Of a DNA stretch of 64,000 nucleotides, positions 32,510-42,023 are shown one piece after another. Position numbers and translations under genes: made by a program. The stretch comes from Ravibacter arvi (GTDB lineage: Bacteria; Bacteroidota; Bacteroidia; Cytophagales; Spirosomataceae), in NCBI RefSeq assembly GCF_039540405.1, contig NZ_BAABEY010000024.1, positions 124,001 through 188,000 of the forward strand, in the 5' to 3' direction. The stretch's first letter is position 1, and each line of letters opens with the position of its first letter. Below the pieces are notes generated by a model. That model was not told where the DNA came from. It ran no database searches and saw only the letters and a program-made list of their open reading frames with translations.

Positions 32510-33514
32510 ATGTTATCCAGTAGCAGAAAAGTAACGGTCATAGGAGGCGGAAGCTGGGCCACAGCCCTGGTGAAGATCCTGGCGGAAAACCCAGGGACCA
32601 AGGTGAATTGGTGGTTAAGAGATAAGAAAGACGTTGAACATATCAAACGACACCACTATAACCCTTCCTACCTTAGTGACGTATATATTAACCCCAAGCG
32701 TGTAACACCCTATGAAAGCCTCACCAGTGCGCTTAAAGGAACGGAGTATGTGGTCCTCGCAATTCCGGCAGCATTTGTAAAGGATCCCTTCTCAGGAATT
32801 TCCGGCAAAATATTCGAAAAGAAACAGGTGATCTCCGCCGTAAAAGGATTGTTGCCGGACGACCATTTGCTGGTTACCGATTGGTTGGCCCGCGATTTTT
32901 CGGTTTCGAAGGAAAACCTGAGCGCCATCGGGGGGCCATGCCATGCCGAGGAAGTAGCATTGGGAAAGCAGTCCTACCTGACTATTGCCTCGCACTCCCT
33001 TGAATCTGCCGCGAAGGTAGCGTCCATACTGACCTGCCGGTTTGTTTCAGCCGGCGCCTCCGACGATCTGTACGGCGTCGAATATGCCGCCGTTATGAAA
33101 AATATTATCGCCATGGCCTGCGGAATTACGCACGGACTGGGGTACGGTGACAATTTTCAGGCGGTGCTGGTGTCAAATGCCATGTCGGAAATAGAGCACT
33201 TTCTCAATGCGGTGGACCCGCGCCCGAGGCAACTGAGCGCTTCCGCCTATCTCGGGGACCTGCTGGTAACCGCGTACTCGCAGTTCAGCAGGAACCGCCT
33301 TTTCGGGAATATGATCGGGCGGGGTTACAGCGTGGCGGCTGCCCAGCTGGAAATGAAAATGATTGCCGAGGGATATTATGCTGCCAGGAGCATCCATCGC
33401 ATTAACCTCAGGCATGGCGTTCCAATGCCCATTTCCGAAATGGTATACCAGGTGATTTATGAAAATGTTCCGCCTGCTACAGCTGTTGAAGCATTAAAAA
33501 AGGCGCTTCATTAA
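32510..33514 (+). CDS. gpsA: Glycerol-3-phosphate dehydrogenase [NAD(P)+]
   Basis: GTG at 32507 directly followed by ATG at 32510; I take the ATG. The roughly 334-residue enzyme has the Rossmann motif VTVIGGGSWATALVKIL, the ISAVKGLLPDD and GGPCHAEEVALGKQS regions, and the catalytic Lys in VMKNIIAMACGITHGLGYGDN. It reduces dihydroxyacetone phosphate to sn-glycerol-3-phosphate for phospholipid synthesis, in the cytoplasm. Its last four bases overlap the convergent DUF3820 gene. Confidence 0.94.
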   Translation: MLSSSRKVTVIGGGSWATALVKILAENPGTKVNWWLRDKKDVEHIKRHHYNPSYLSDVYINPKRVTPYESLTSALKGTEYVVLAIPAAFVKDPFSGISGKIFEKKQVISAVKGLLPDDHLLVTDWLARDFSVSKENLSAIGGPCHAEEVALGKQSYLTIASHSLESAAKVASILTCRFVSAGASDDLYGVEYAAVMKNIIAMACGITHGLGYGDNFQAVLVSNAMSEIEHFLNAVDPRPRQLSASAYLGDLLVTAYSQFSRNRLFGNMIGRGYSVAAAQLEMKMIAEGYYAARSIHRINLRHGVPMPISEMVYQVIYENVPPATAVEALKKALH

Positions 33515-33735
33515 CGTTGCCCTTTCCTGATATCTTCGAGCAGGTATTCTAAACCATTGATTTTGATTTCATAAAGTGTCGCCAGAAGCTGGCCGAGACG
33601 ACCTTTTGGAAAGCCTTCGCGGGCCATCCATTCGAGGTACGCGACAGGCAGTTCCGTAAGCGATTTCCCCTTGTGTTTGCCGAAAGGCATTTGGTAGCTG
33701 ATCAGATCGCTTAATAAGGTGGGGTCTGGCTGCAT
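33511..33735 (-). CDS. DUF3820 family protein
   Basis: A 74-residue protein with the DUF3820 core: MPFGKHKGKSLTELPVAYLE, then FPKGRLGQLLATLYEIKING. Proteins of this family resemble small domains fused to exonucleases and may bind nucleic acid, but the role is unknown. It is convergent with gpsA by a four-base overlap and divergent from the 2H phosphoesterase-like gene. Confidence 0.88.
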   Translation of the reverse strand: MQPDPTLLSDLISYQMPFGKHKGKSLTELPVAYLEWMAREGFPKGRLGQLLATLYEIKINGLEYLLEDIRKGQR

Positions 33736-33848
33736 GTGGTGTCAGGTGGTTGAGAACGCACAAACCTATGAACAAATTTCCGGTGGACCATCATTTCTAC
33801 GTTACGGAATATCGCTGCGACTCATTGAAAAAATTGATATATGGTTTA

Positions 33849-33881
33849 TTTGTATTATATAATATTGTTATATTATATTTG
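33849..33881 (+). promoter_or_regulatory. Consensus Bacteroidetes promoter
   Basis: TTTG at 33849-33852 and TATATTTG at 33874-33881 are both perfect matches to the -33/-7 consensus with 21 bases between, in a locally very AT-rich segment. It lies 27 bases upstream of the ATG at 33909, which supports that start for the downstream gene. Confidence 0.75.
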
Positions 33882-33908
33882 TCAAGAAACCATAATGAAC
33901 AAAGGGAA

Positions 33909-34526
33909 ATGACGGATCAGTGTATTGCATTCAATCGGCTTCACTACTATAGCTACCTGATTATGCCTCATGGAGTAATTGATTGCGTGGCTGAGTGGCA
34001 ACGCAGGTTTGTGAAGATGTTTGGTTTCAGGAATGCGACGGTCAAGCTGCCCCACCTCAGCTTTTCCAACTGGTCCATGAGTCCTCATTGTGAGAGGAGG
34101 CTTTTTGATTTACTGGAAGCCAGGTGCAGGGTAGTGAAGCCGCTGAACGTAAAGTTAACGGGGTTCGACGATCTGAATGGCGGGGCCTTTTGTTTTATGG
34201 TAGCGCAAGGTAAGCAGTGTTTTGACCGTGTGATCGATGACAAAGGAAAATGGCGGAGGGATTTTAAAATGGTAGGAGGCGTACGGGGTGTTGAGTTCAC
34301 AGAGAACCTTCATGTGACAATTGCAAAGGGGTTGACACAAGCACAGTGCGGAGTAGTGAGGAAAGCATGGGAAGGCCAGCATTTTGAAATGGCATTTCCC
34401 GTGGAAGGGTTACGGTTATTGAGGGAATCAGGGCGGGGAAAGAAATTTTTACGGGATTTCAGGTTTGAAGGATACCCGAAACCACCGCCGGCTCCCGGGT
34501 ATGGAAATCAGCTTCCTTTGTTTTAA
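33909..34526 (+). CDS. 2'-5' RNA ligase/2H phosphoesterase-like protein
   Basis: I chose the ATG at 33909 because the strong promoter at 33849-33881 lies inside the longer open frame. The 205-residue protein has the two H-x-S/T motifs of the 2H phosphoesterase superfamily: PHLSFSNW (about residue 47) and LHVTIAKGL (about residue 136), at a spacing normal for the fold. Known relatives open or ligate 2',3'-cyclic phosphate RNA ends. It ends 22 bases before a radical SAM gene, so the two form a likely operon. The substrate is unknown. Confidence 0.7.
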   Translation: MTDQCIAFNRLHYYSYLIMPHGVIDCVAEWQRRFVKMFGFRNATVKLPHLSFSNWSMSPHCERRLFDLLEARCRVVKPLNVKLTGFDDLNGGAFCFMVAQGKQCFDRVIDDKGKWRRDFKMVGGVRGVEFTENLHVTIAKGLTQAQCGVVRKAWEGQHFEMAFPVEGLRLLRESGRGKKFLRDFRFEGYPKPPPAPGYGNQLPLF

Positions 34527-34548
34527 TAATTACCTATTTATTGGCTTT

Positions 34549-35601
34549 ATGAGCACTGCACCAAAAGGACGTGGGGCCGGGATCAATACGCCCAATCGGT
34601 TTTCGAAGTTAAGGGTGGAACAGGATGAGGAATGGGCAGATCATCGGGATGACGAGCTGTCGGACCCCGTTACTCAATTTATCACGGAATATCCGAAGTC
34701 GATCGTATCCGACGCCGAAAGTCCCGACCTGGAGGGTTTTACCTCGGTCAACCCTTATCGGGGGTGCGAGCATGGCTGTATCTATTGCTTTGCGAGAAAT
34801 TCGCATGAATATTGGGGCTTTTCGGCCGGCCTGGACTTCGAGACCAGGATCATTGTCAAAATGAACGCCCCGGATTTGCTGGAGCAGGCTTTCAATTCAA
34901 AAAAATGGCGGCCCCGTGTGATTCACCTTTCCGGTAATACGGATTGTTACCAGCCTGCCGAGAAGAAATTTGGTTTGACGCGAAGGTTGCTGGAGGTGTG
35001 CCTGCGGTACCGGAACCCAGTGGCTATCCTGACAAAGAATGCACTGGTGCGCAGGGATTTGGATATTCTTCAGGAATTGGCGCAAATGAACCTGGCTTCA
35101 GTGGCGTTGTCGGTCACGACGCTCAACGAAACCACCAGGAGAGCGTTGGAGCCTCGCACCGCAACCGGTCAAAAAAGACTGGACACGCTCGGAGAGCTCC
35201 ACCGGGCCGGAATCCCCGTAGGCGTGATGACCGCACCGCTGATACCCGGGCTGAATGACCATGAAGTTCCGGCCATTATCAAAGCTGCATCAGAAAGGGG
35301 AGCCTGTTGGGCTGGATTCACCATTGTCAGGCTAAATGGCGCCATCGGCGGGATCTTTACGGAATGGGTGCGGAGGCACTACCCGGACCGGGCGGATAAA
35401 ATATTGAACCAGATCAGGGCCTGTCATAACGGTAGTCTGAATGACTCCCGGTTTTATCAGCGAATGCGGGGAGAAGGCGTTCTGGCACAGACCATTCAAC
35501 AGATGCATCAACTGGCCTGTAACCGGTTTCTGGCGGGACGGACTGCACCTCAACTGGATACCACACGCTTCATAAAAGGCGGGCAATTGCGATTATTTTA
35601 G
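34549..35601 (+). CDS. PA0069-family radical SAM protein
   Basis: I chose the ATG at 34549, giving MSTAPKGRGAGINTPNRFSK, the characteristic N-terminus of the PA0069 family; the longer frame lies inside the preceding gene. The 350-residue enzyme has the radical SAM cluster motif CEHGCIYCFAR (C-x3-C-x2-C) and downstream HLSGNTDCYQPAEKKFGLTR, which resembles spore-photoproduct-lyase-like relatives. The reaction is not known. It is in the cytoplasm and is linked to the 2H phosphoesterase-like gene upstream, hinting at a nucleic-acid role (inference). Confidence 0.9.
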   Translation: MSTAPKGRGAGINTPNRFSKLRVEQDEEWADHRDDELSDPVTQFITEYPKSIVSDAESPDLEGFTSVNPYRGCEHGCIYCFARNSHEYWGFSAGLDFETRIIVKMNAPDLLEQAFNSKKWRPRVIHLSGNTDCYQPAEKKFGLTRRLLEVCLRYRNPVAILTKNALVRRDLDILQELAQMNLASVALSVTTLNETTRRALEPRTATGQKRLDTLGELHRAGIPVGVMTAPLIPGLNDHEVPAIIKAASERGACWAGFTIVRLNGAIGGIFTEWVRRHYPDRADKILNQIRACHNGSLNDSRFYQRMRGEGVLAQTIQQMHQLACNRFLAGRTAPQLDTTRFIKGGQLRLF

Positions 35602-35613
35602 ACAATAACCGCT

Positions 35614-35621
35614 TATTTTTG
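35614..35621 (+). promoter_or_regulatory. Candidate -7 element for mutS
   Basis: TATTTTTG fits TAnnTTTG exactly, 51 bases upstream of the mutS TTG start. The -33 region is poor (TTG at 35587-35589, spacing about 24). Confidence 0.3.
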
Positions 35622-35672
35622 TAAATAGCAGCTGTAGTAATTCCGCTGGCCAACCATTTAACAAAATAAGCC

Positions 35673-38309
35673 TTGGCAAAACCTTCTGCCCCAAAGGAGA
35701 CACCTTTAAGTAAACAATACAACCAGATTAAGTCCAGGTACCCGGGAGCACTCTTACTGTTCCGGGTCGGGGATTTTTACGAGACCTTCGGGGAAGATGC
35801 GGTCAAGGCGTCCAAGATTTTGGGGATCGTCCTGACGCGGCGGAACAACGGGGGAGCGCACGAGGAGCTTGCAGGTTTTCCTCATCATTCACTCGATAAC
35901 TACCTTCCCAAACTGGTAAGAGCCGGTGAGCGGGTAGCTATTTGTGATCAGCTGGAAGACCCGGCTACGGCCAAAGGAATTGTTAAACGGGGAGTGACCG
36001 AACTGGTTACACCGGGCGTGTCGCTCAACGACAATGTTCTGGACACAAGAAGGAACAACTATCTGGCCAGTATCCATTTCGGGAAGGATGATCGGCACGG
36101 TATTGCCTTCCTGGATATATCCACTGGTGAGTTTATGACCGCCCAGGGGAATACGGCTTATATTGACAAGCTTTTGCAAAGCCTGGCGCCATCCGAGGTC
36201 CTTTTTTCAAAGAAAGAGAAAGAACGGTTTTTCCAGAGTTTCGGGGAACGGTTTCATACTTTTCAACTCGATGAGTGGTGTTTCGGTTTCGAATTTGCGC
36301 AGGAGAAGCTGACTACTCATTTTCAGACCAGTACGCTCAAAGGGTTCGGAATAGAAAATCTGCCCCTCGGAATTGTTGCGGCCGGGGTGATCGTACACTA
36401 TCTCCTGGAAACGGAGCACCGGGAGATTTCGCATATTAACCGCATCATGCGGCTGGAAGAAGATCAGCATGTTTGGCTGGATCGGTTTACCATCCGCAAC
36501 CTCGAGCTGGTATATGCCCAGCAGGAGGGCGGAGTACCGCTCATTGACGTGCTGGACCATACCGTCACGCCGATGGGGGCGAGAATCCTGCGCCGTTGGA
36601 TGGTTCTGCCGCTGAAGGAGAAAAGTGCTATCGAGGAGCGCCTCAAAACCGTGGAGCTTTTTGTCGGCAACAAGTCGCTGCACGAAGCACTGGTCCAGTT
36701 GCTCAAACCGATCGGCGACCTGGAGCGGCTGATTTCCAAGGTAGCCGTACGGCGGATTAATCCGCGCGAGATGGTTCAGCTAAAAAAAGCGCTGCTCCAG
36801 ATTGGCCCCATTAAAGAACGGCTACGTAAAGCTATCGAAACCGGGGACCAGCAGGAAACTTCAGCCCAGCGTTCTTTCCAGCGCTTTTTGGACCAGTTAA
36901 ATGCCTGTGAAGCGCTGCTGAACCGGATCGAAGCGGAACTCAGGGAAGACGTGCCGGTGGTGACCAACCAGGGGGGAATGATCCGCACCGGGATCGACGC
37001 GGAGCTCGATGAACTTCACACCATTGCCTACGCGGGTAAAGATTATTTGCTGCAACTGCAGAACAGGGAAAGCGAGGCTACCCGGATTCCTTCGCTCAAA
37101 ATCGCCTATAACAAGGTATTCGGGTATTACCTGGAGGTAAGCAATGCCCACAAGGATAAGGTGCCCGCAGAGTGGATCCGGAAGCAAACGCTGGTAAATG
37201 CCGAGCGGTATATTACCATGGAGCTCAAAACCTACGAGGAGAAAATTCTGAACGCCGAAGACCGGATTTTCGCCATTGAGCACAATCTCTTCCAGGAGCT
37301 GGCCGCATTCGCAACCGAATATATAGGTGCTATTCAGCAAAATGCCCGCATGCTTTCCGAGCTCGATGCCCTGCTTTCGTTTGCTACTTCCGCCTTGAAG
37401 AATAAATATGTCAGGCCGGAAATAGCCGTGGAAAACGTACTCGATATTAAAGGCGGAAGGCACCCGGTCATTGAGCACCAATTACCTCTTGGCGAGGCTT
37501 ATGTGCCGAATGACGTGTATCTCGACGGAGAGAACCAACAGATTATTATCATTACCGGGCCTAATATGGCGGGTAAATCGGCACTGCTGAGACAAACAGC
37601 CCTCATTGTGCTGATGGCCCAGATGGGCAGCTTTGTCCCGGCCAAATCTGCCGTGGTAGGTTTGGTAGATAAGGTTTTTACCAGGGTAGGGGCCAGTGAT
37701 AACCTCAGCCGGGGAGAAAGTACCTTTATGGTTGAAATGACCGAAACAGCAAGTATCCTGAACAATCTCAGTGACCGGAGCCTTGTGCTGCTGGATGAGA
37801 TCGGAAGAGGGACCAGCACGTATGACGGAGTTGCTATTGCCTGGTCGATAACGGAGTATCTGCACCGGCACGAACAGTGCCGGGCAAGGACGCTTTTTGC
37901 AACGCATTACCACGAGCTGAACCAGTTGGCGGAGGATTTTCCACGCATCCGGAATTTTAATGTTTCGGTAAAAGAGGTCGACGGAAAGGTTATTTTTCTC
38001 CGCAAGCTGAAACCGGGCGGCAGCGCACATAGCTTCGGGATTCACGTAGCGCAAATAGCCGGGATGCCCCAGCCGGTTGTGTTGCGAGCGGACGAAATCA
38101 TGCGCCATCTTGAAAAAGACCATGTGGCGGACCAGCATAAGAAGCGGATCCGGGAAATACCTAAAAATAACTTCCAGTTAAGCCTTTTTGAAGCCGCCGA
38201 CCCGAGGCTCGAAGAACTGAAATCCAGGCTGGAGTCGCTCGATGTAAACACGATGTCACCCATTGAAGCATTGCTTAAACTGAACGAACTAAAAAAAATA
38301 ATTTCCTGA
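35673..38309 (+). CDS. mutS: DNA mismatch repair protein MutS
   Basis: The 878-residue protein starts at TTG. The mismatch-recognition Phe-x-Glu motif is visible in LLFRVGDFYETFGEDAV (residues 30-46). The connector, lever and clamp regions follow, and the ATPase domain has Walker A ITGPNMAGKSALLRQ at about residues 625-639, SRGESTFMVEM, Walker B LVLLDEIGRGTST and FATHYHELNQL. Length and domain order are those of a MutS1 protein acting with MutL. TTG is the only start keeping the normal N-terminus. A short hairpin (TGACC/GGTCA) follows the stop. Confidence 0.97.
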   Translation: MAKPSAPKETPLSKQYNQIKSRYPGALLLFRVGDFYETFGEDAVKASKILGIVLTRRNNGGAHEELAGFPHHSLDNYLPKLVRAGERVAICDQLEDPATAKGIVKRGVTELVTPGVSLNDNVLDTRRNNYLASIHFGKDDRHGIAFLDISTGEFMTAQGNTAYIDKLLQSLAPSEVLFSKKEKERFFQSFGERFHTFQLDEWCFGFEFAQEKLTTHFQTSTLKGFGIENLPLGIVAAGVIVHYLLETEHREISHINRIMRLEEDQHVWLDRFTIRNLELVYAQQEGGVPLIDVLDHTVTPMGARILRRWMVLPLKEKSAIEERLKTVELFVGNKSLHEALVQLLKPIGDLERLISKVAVRRINPREMVQLKKALLQIGPIKERLRKAIETGDQQETSAQRSFQRFLDQLNACEALLNRIEAELREDVPVVTNQGGMIRTGIDAELDELHTIAYAGKDYLLQLQNRESEATRIPSLKIAYNKVFGYYLEVSNAHKDKVPAEWIRKQTLVNAERYITMELKTYEEKILNAEDRIFAIEHNLFQELAAFATEYIGAIQQNARMLSELDALLSFATSALKNKYVRPEIAVENVLDIKGGRHPVIEHQLPLGEAYVPNDVYLDGENQQIIIITGPNMAGKSALLRQTALIVLMAQMGSFVPAKSAVVGLVDKVFTRVGASDNLSRGESTFMVEMTETASILNNLSDRSLVLLDEIGRGTSTYDGVAIAWSITEYLHRHEQCRARTLFATHYHELNQLAEDFPRIRNFNVSVKEVDGKVIFLRKLKPGGSAHSFGIHVAQIAGMPQPVVLRADEIMRHLEKDHVADQHKKRIREIPKNNFQLSLFEAADPRLEELKSRLESLDVNTMSPIEALLKLNELKKIIS

Positions 38310-38347
38310 GTGACCGGACTGGTCATGTAACAGTTGAATAACCCGAA

Positions 38348-39556
38348 ATGAAAGCTACCGTTAGAATACAATTAATGTTGATGATGTTTCTCCAATTTGT
38401 GATTTGGGGATCCTGGTATGGACAAATGAGCAAGTATATGGTTACCCAGCTGGGGGCCACCGGAATACAGGTTGGAAACGCATACGCGGCTTTTTCGATC
38501 GCTATGATTATTGCTCCTTTTTTTATCGGACTGGTAGCTGACCGCTTTTTTGCGGCTCAGAAAGTATTGGGTGTTTTGAACCTGGTGGGCGCACTGGTAT
38601 TGTACTTTTTGATTCAAACGAAGGACCCCGATGCATTCTTCTGGATGATCCTGCTTTACTGCATTACCTACGCGCCTACGCTTGCCCTGGGCAACTCTAT
38701 CGCGATGCAGCAGATGGTAAGCTCCGAAAAAGAATTTCCTGCTATTCGCGTAATGGGGACCGTGGCCTGGATTGTGGTGACGAATTTCATTGGCCTGTAC
38801 GGGTTTGGCGACAAAGTGACCATTTTCCAGATTTCCATGGTGATGTCACTGGTTCTGGGCATTTATGCTTTTTTTCTACCGGATACGCCGCCCAAAGCCA
38901 ATAAAAATGCCTCTGTTGCAGCGATTCTCGGCCTGGACGCTTTCCGTCTCTTAAAAGACCGTTCCTTCCTCATATTCGTTGTTTCTTCAATCCTGATCTG
39001 TATCCCGCTTTCGTTCTATTACGCCTGGGCGAATCCTTCGCTCACCGATTCGGGCATGACCAATGTTGAAAACAAGATGTCGCTTGGACAGGCATCCGAG
39101 ATTATTTTTATGCTGCTGATCCCGTTTATCTACGCCAGGTTTGGTGTGAAGTGGATGTTAATTTCCGCACTTCTGGCCTGGATCGTTAGGTTTGTAGGGT
39201 TTGGTTACGGTGACGCCAATACCAGCGAATGGCTCCTGTATCTCGCTATTATCCTGCACGGGGTATGTTACGATTTCTTCTTCGTTACCGGGCAGATTTA
39301 CACCGATAACCGGGCAGGTGAAAAAGTAAAATCGGCGGCGCAAGGGCTTATTTACCTCGCTACCTACGGTATCGGAATGGGGATCGGTTCCTGGGTTTCC
39401 GGGATAGTCGCCGATACCTACACGCTGGCCGACGGAAGTAAGGACTGGACTTCTATCTGGCTGGTTCCGGCAGGTATTTCTTTTGTTGTTTTGATTCTTT
39501 TCCTTCTTTTCTTCAGAGATAAAAAGAGCGGCAGTGCCGCCGTTCCCGGACAATGA
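38348..39556 (+). CDS. MFS nucleoside permease (NupG type)
   Basis: A 402-residue inner-membrane protein with about twelve hydrophobic segments. The start, LMLMMFLQFVIWGSWYGQM, and YAPTLALGNSIAMQQM match nucleoside:H+ symporters of the NupG/XapB type. It probably imports nucleosides with protons, though related Bacteroidota members are annotated for other sugars. Its stop overlaps the start of the exonuclease III gene by four bases, so they are co-translated. Confidence 0.85.
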   Translation: MKATVRIQLMLMMFLQFVIWGSWYGQMSKYMVTQLGATGIQVGNAYAAFSIAMIIAPFFIGLVADRFFAAQKVLGVLNLVGALVLYFLIQTKDPDAFFWMILLYCITYAPTLALGNSIAMQQMVSSEKEFPAIRVMGTVAWIVVTNFIGLYGFGDKVTIFQISMVMSLVLGIYAFFLPDTPPKANKNASVAAILGLDAFRLLKDRSFLIFVVSSILICIPLSFYYAWANPSLTDSGMTNVENKMSLGQASEIIFMLLIPFIYARFGVKWMLISALLAWIVRFVGFGYGDANTSEWLLYLAIILHGVCYDFFFVTGQIYTDNRAGEKVKSAAQGLIYLATYGIGMGIGSWVSGIVADTYTLADGSKDWTSIWLVPAGISFVVLILFLLFFRDKKSGSAAVPGQ

Positions 39557-40335
39557 GGATTCTCTCTTATAATGTTAACGGAATACGGGCAGCGCTCAAA
39601 AACGGGTTGGCCGACTGGCTGAAGGCTGCCATTTTTGAAGGGCAACCCTTTGATGTCCTGTGTTTTCAGGAGGTAAAAGCCCTGCAGGAGCAAGTCGACC
39701 TTGCCCCCCTCGAACAACTGGGATATCAACTGGTGGGTTGGTTTGCCGCTGAAAAAAAGGGCTATAGTGGAGTTGCCACTTTCGCCAGGGTATCTCCCGA
39801 CCTGATGGTGCAAGGGTTTGGAGTACCGTTTTTTGACGGTGAAGGCCGGGTCTTACGAACCGATTTCGGTGAGCTAACACTTCTTAACTGTTATTTCCCT
39901 TCAGGTACCAGCGGTGAGGTGCGGCAAACTGTAAAAATGCAATTCCTGGACGATTTCTATAAGTTTGCTCTTGAACTCAGGACGTTACGTCCGAAGCTGA
40001 TTATTTGCGGCGACTATAACATTGCACATACCCCGACGGATATTCATGATCCTGTCGGTAATAAGAAAAGCTCCGGCTTCTTGCCCGAAGAGCGGGCCTG
40101 GATGACCGGCTGGTTCAATTCCGGCTTTTCGGATGCGTTCAGGACGAGGCATCCCGACCTGGTCGAGTACAGTTGGTGGACTTACCGTGCCAATGCGCGT
40201 ACCAACAACAAGGGGTGGCGTATTGATTATTTTTCAGTTTCGGAAGCACTGGCTTCCAAGTTAATCAATTGCAGGCATTTCAATGACGCGATTCATTCCG
40301 ACCACTGTCCGCTGGGCCTTGCTTTAGACATCTGA
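39553..40335 (+). CDS. xth: Exodeoxyribonuclease III
   Basis: This 260-residue enzyme of the endonuclease/exonuclease/phosphatase fold starts MRILSYNVNGIRAAL. It contains LCFQEVKA (metal-binding Glu), GDYNIAHTPTDIHDP (catalytic Asp-Asn), WWTYRANARTNNKGWRIDYF and the final SDHCPLG (Asp-His). It acts on abasic sites and 3' blocked ends in base-excision repair. The start codon overlaps the permease stop. The gene pair follows mutS, though repair and permease function are not obviously linked. Confidence 0.94.
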   Translation: MRILSYNVNGIRAALKNGLADWLKAAIFEGQPFDVLCFQEVKALQEQVDLAPLEQLGYQLVGWFAAEKKGYSGVATFARVSPDLMVQGFGVPFFDGEGRVLRTDFGELTLLNCYFPSGTSGEVRQTVKMQFLDDFYKFALELRTLRPKLIICGDYNIAHTPTDIHDPVGNKKSSGFLPEERAWMTGWFNSGFSDAFRTRHPDLVEYSWWTYRANARTNNKGWRIDYFSVSEALASKLINCRHFNDAIHSDHCPLGLALDI

Positions 40336-40355
40336 AAAGAGATGCTTGTAACCGG

Positions 40356-40389
40356 TCTGCACGCTCTGTGAACGGTATTCGTATATTTG
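40356..40389 (+). promoter_or_regulatory. Candidate promoter for small membrane protein gene
   Basis: TATATTTG at 40382-40389 is a perfect -7 element. The upstream TCTG at 40356-40359 is a weak -33 at 22 bases. The ATG follows 42 bases later. Confidence 0.4.
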
Positions 40390-40431
40390 TGGCTCGAAAA
40401 AGATTCTGCTACGCATTCATCTGACAGGGAA

Positions 40432-40632
40432 ATGGAAAATACCAGGTTTAAACGTTTTTTTGGTGCACTTCTCACGGTAATAGGAATTCTGCTCGTATTG
40501 TTTGCCTGTGTAGCTTTTCTGTCTGATAAGCCGGTTTTCGGGCTTGAAATCACCAAATGGGAGACCTTGGTCCCTTTTGTAGTCGGGGCGTTGTTTATGA
40601 TCCCCGGGGTGAGCCTGATCAGCAATTCTTAG
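40432..40632 (+). CDS. Small membrane protein with two helices
   Basis: From the ATG at 40432 the product has 66 residues; the longer frame from the TTG at 40387 runs through the promoter element. Two hydrophobic segments, FFGALLTVIGILLVLFACVA and VPFVVGALFMIPGVSLI, flank a short loop with Lys and Glu, giving a helical hairpin in the inner membrane. No function is known to me, but the pattern is typical of conserved small membrane proteins of this phylum. The end overlaps the convergent DUF2851 gene by 14 bases. Confidence 0.65.
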   Translation: MENTRFKRFFGALLTVIGILLVLFACVAFLSDKPVFGLEITKWETLVPFVVGALFMIPGVSLISNS

Positions 40633-41911
40633 CTGGGTTTCGGCTTAAGAGGGCATTGCCGACGCTGCAATACAGACAACGCCTTGCACTGCAGTACTGT
40701 TGATACCACTCGGTGGCACCCTGTGAGGCGGCGGACGTATTGAGACGTATCCCTAATTTCCGCCATTTACGGGTAATTTTGTTATTTTCTGCCGGTGTTT
40801 CCTCCAGCAGGCCTATCGCTTTGTCGAGATATTGAGGGGTGTCGGTTTTGAATCCATAGGCGGCCAGGATGGGTGCCGCTGCATTGATAAGGATCAGGTA
40901 GACGGCTTCCGCGCCCATAGGCGGAACCAGTCCCTTTGCCGGTTTACCGAAGTGGTAGTGCGTATGCCAGTACGGCGACTGTACACTTTTCAGGGCGCGG
41001 GCAATTTCCCCGAAGCTGCCGAATGACGTTAACAGGGAAAACAAGTTTCCGTTCCTGTGGATGAGAGCCGCCAGTTGGGCAATTCTCACAGTCGGAAACC
41101 CCGCCGGGCGAAGCCTGAGGAGCTTCCATTCAATGGGGTCAAGGCGGTCGCGGAGGCCGTATTTCCCCGACAGGAATAAATACTGCCGCTTCAGGTCTGC
41201 TACATAACCGGCCGTGCTTTCCCCGGGAATGAGATGGGCCGTTCCGAACAGGAGCGCCTCAAGCTGGAGCAGATCGGCTCTGTGGCGCAGCATAAGCCGG
41301 AGCGGAACCCGTTCGGCAAGTTTTTGGAAAGCGTCTGCATTAATCCGTGCGCCGAAGTAGCGGGCTATCAGTTGCCAGGCTGTTTCATCCCAATCACCCT
41401 TGTTGCGGGTCAGCATTTCCGAAATCGCAACTGATTTCCGTTGCAGCCTGGCAATGAGCGTCTTGTCGATCATGTTATATTTTTGCAGCATTGATACCCC
41501 TTCAAACTGGCTTTCGCAGGGAATGTCCTGCAGATTTTGCAGCATGGTGGTGTAGAGCGCGAGCATATCGGGGCTAACCCGATCTTTTAAAGAAAGAACC
41601 GGGACATGGTTGTTGGGGTAATGGTCCGGGGCCAGGTCATTTTCCCATACCACATGGAGGATCACGCTCCCGTATGACCGGTCGTTGTGATGCTTGTGGA
41701 GATTCCAATCAGAAGTCCGGACGTGTATTTCAACAGTTCCGGCCCAGAGTATGCCGTCTATCTCAATCCTGGCTTCAAGGAAGTCGGGGCCGGCATCTGA
41801 GTTTCGGTGCCCTGGCCGTAGCGGCGTCAGGCTACTGCCGGAAACCGTCTGTAAAGCAATACGGTCAAAATACTGATGTTGCCACAAATAGGCTAGAAAG
41901 TCTTCGTTCAT
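40619..41911 (-). CDS. DUF2851 family protein
   Basis: I chose the ATG at 41911, starting MNEDFLAYLWQHQYF, the usual family start. The 430-residue protein contains GHRNSDAGPDFLEARIEIDG and the GTVEIHVRTSDWNLHKHH motif that marks DUF2851; the conserved His and Asp residues suggest a nuclease-like fold, but that is inference. It is soluble and cytoplasmic. Near the C-terminus is CSARRCLYCSVGNALL with a Cys cluster that might bind zinc. Confidence 0.88.
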   Translation of the reverse strand: MNEDFLAYLWQHQYFDRIALQTVSGSSLTPLRPGHRNSDAGPDFLEARIEIDGILWAGTVEIHVRTSDWNLHKHHNDRSYGSVILHVVWENDLAPDHYPNNHVPVLSLKDRVSPDMLALYTTMLQNLQDIPCESQFEGVSMLQKYNMIDKTLIARLQRKSVAISEMLTRNKGDWDETAWQLIARYFGARINADAFQKLAERVPLRLMLRHRADLLQLEALLFGTAHLIPGESTAGYVADLKRQYLFLSGKYGLRDRLDPIEWKLLRLRPAGFPTVRIAQLAALIHRNGNLFSLLTSFGSFGEIARALKSVQSPYWHTHYHFGKPAKGLVPPMGAEAVYLILINAAAPILAAYGFKTDTPQYLDKAIGLLEETPAENNKITRKWRKLGIRLNTSAASQGATEWYQQYCSARRCLYCSVGNALLSRNPAKNC

Positions 41912-42023
41912 CGGATGTAGTATGTATAGCACTGATAGTTCCTTAAAATTAAAGGACAACCGGTAAATACAAAACTTTATCCGTGGAAAGTGTTGAAATT
42001 GAGGTAAGTGTAAGCGGTTTTGG

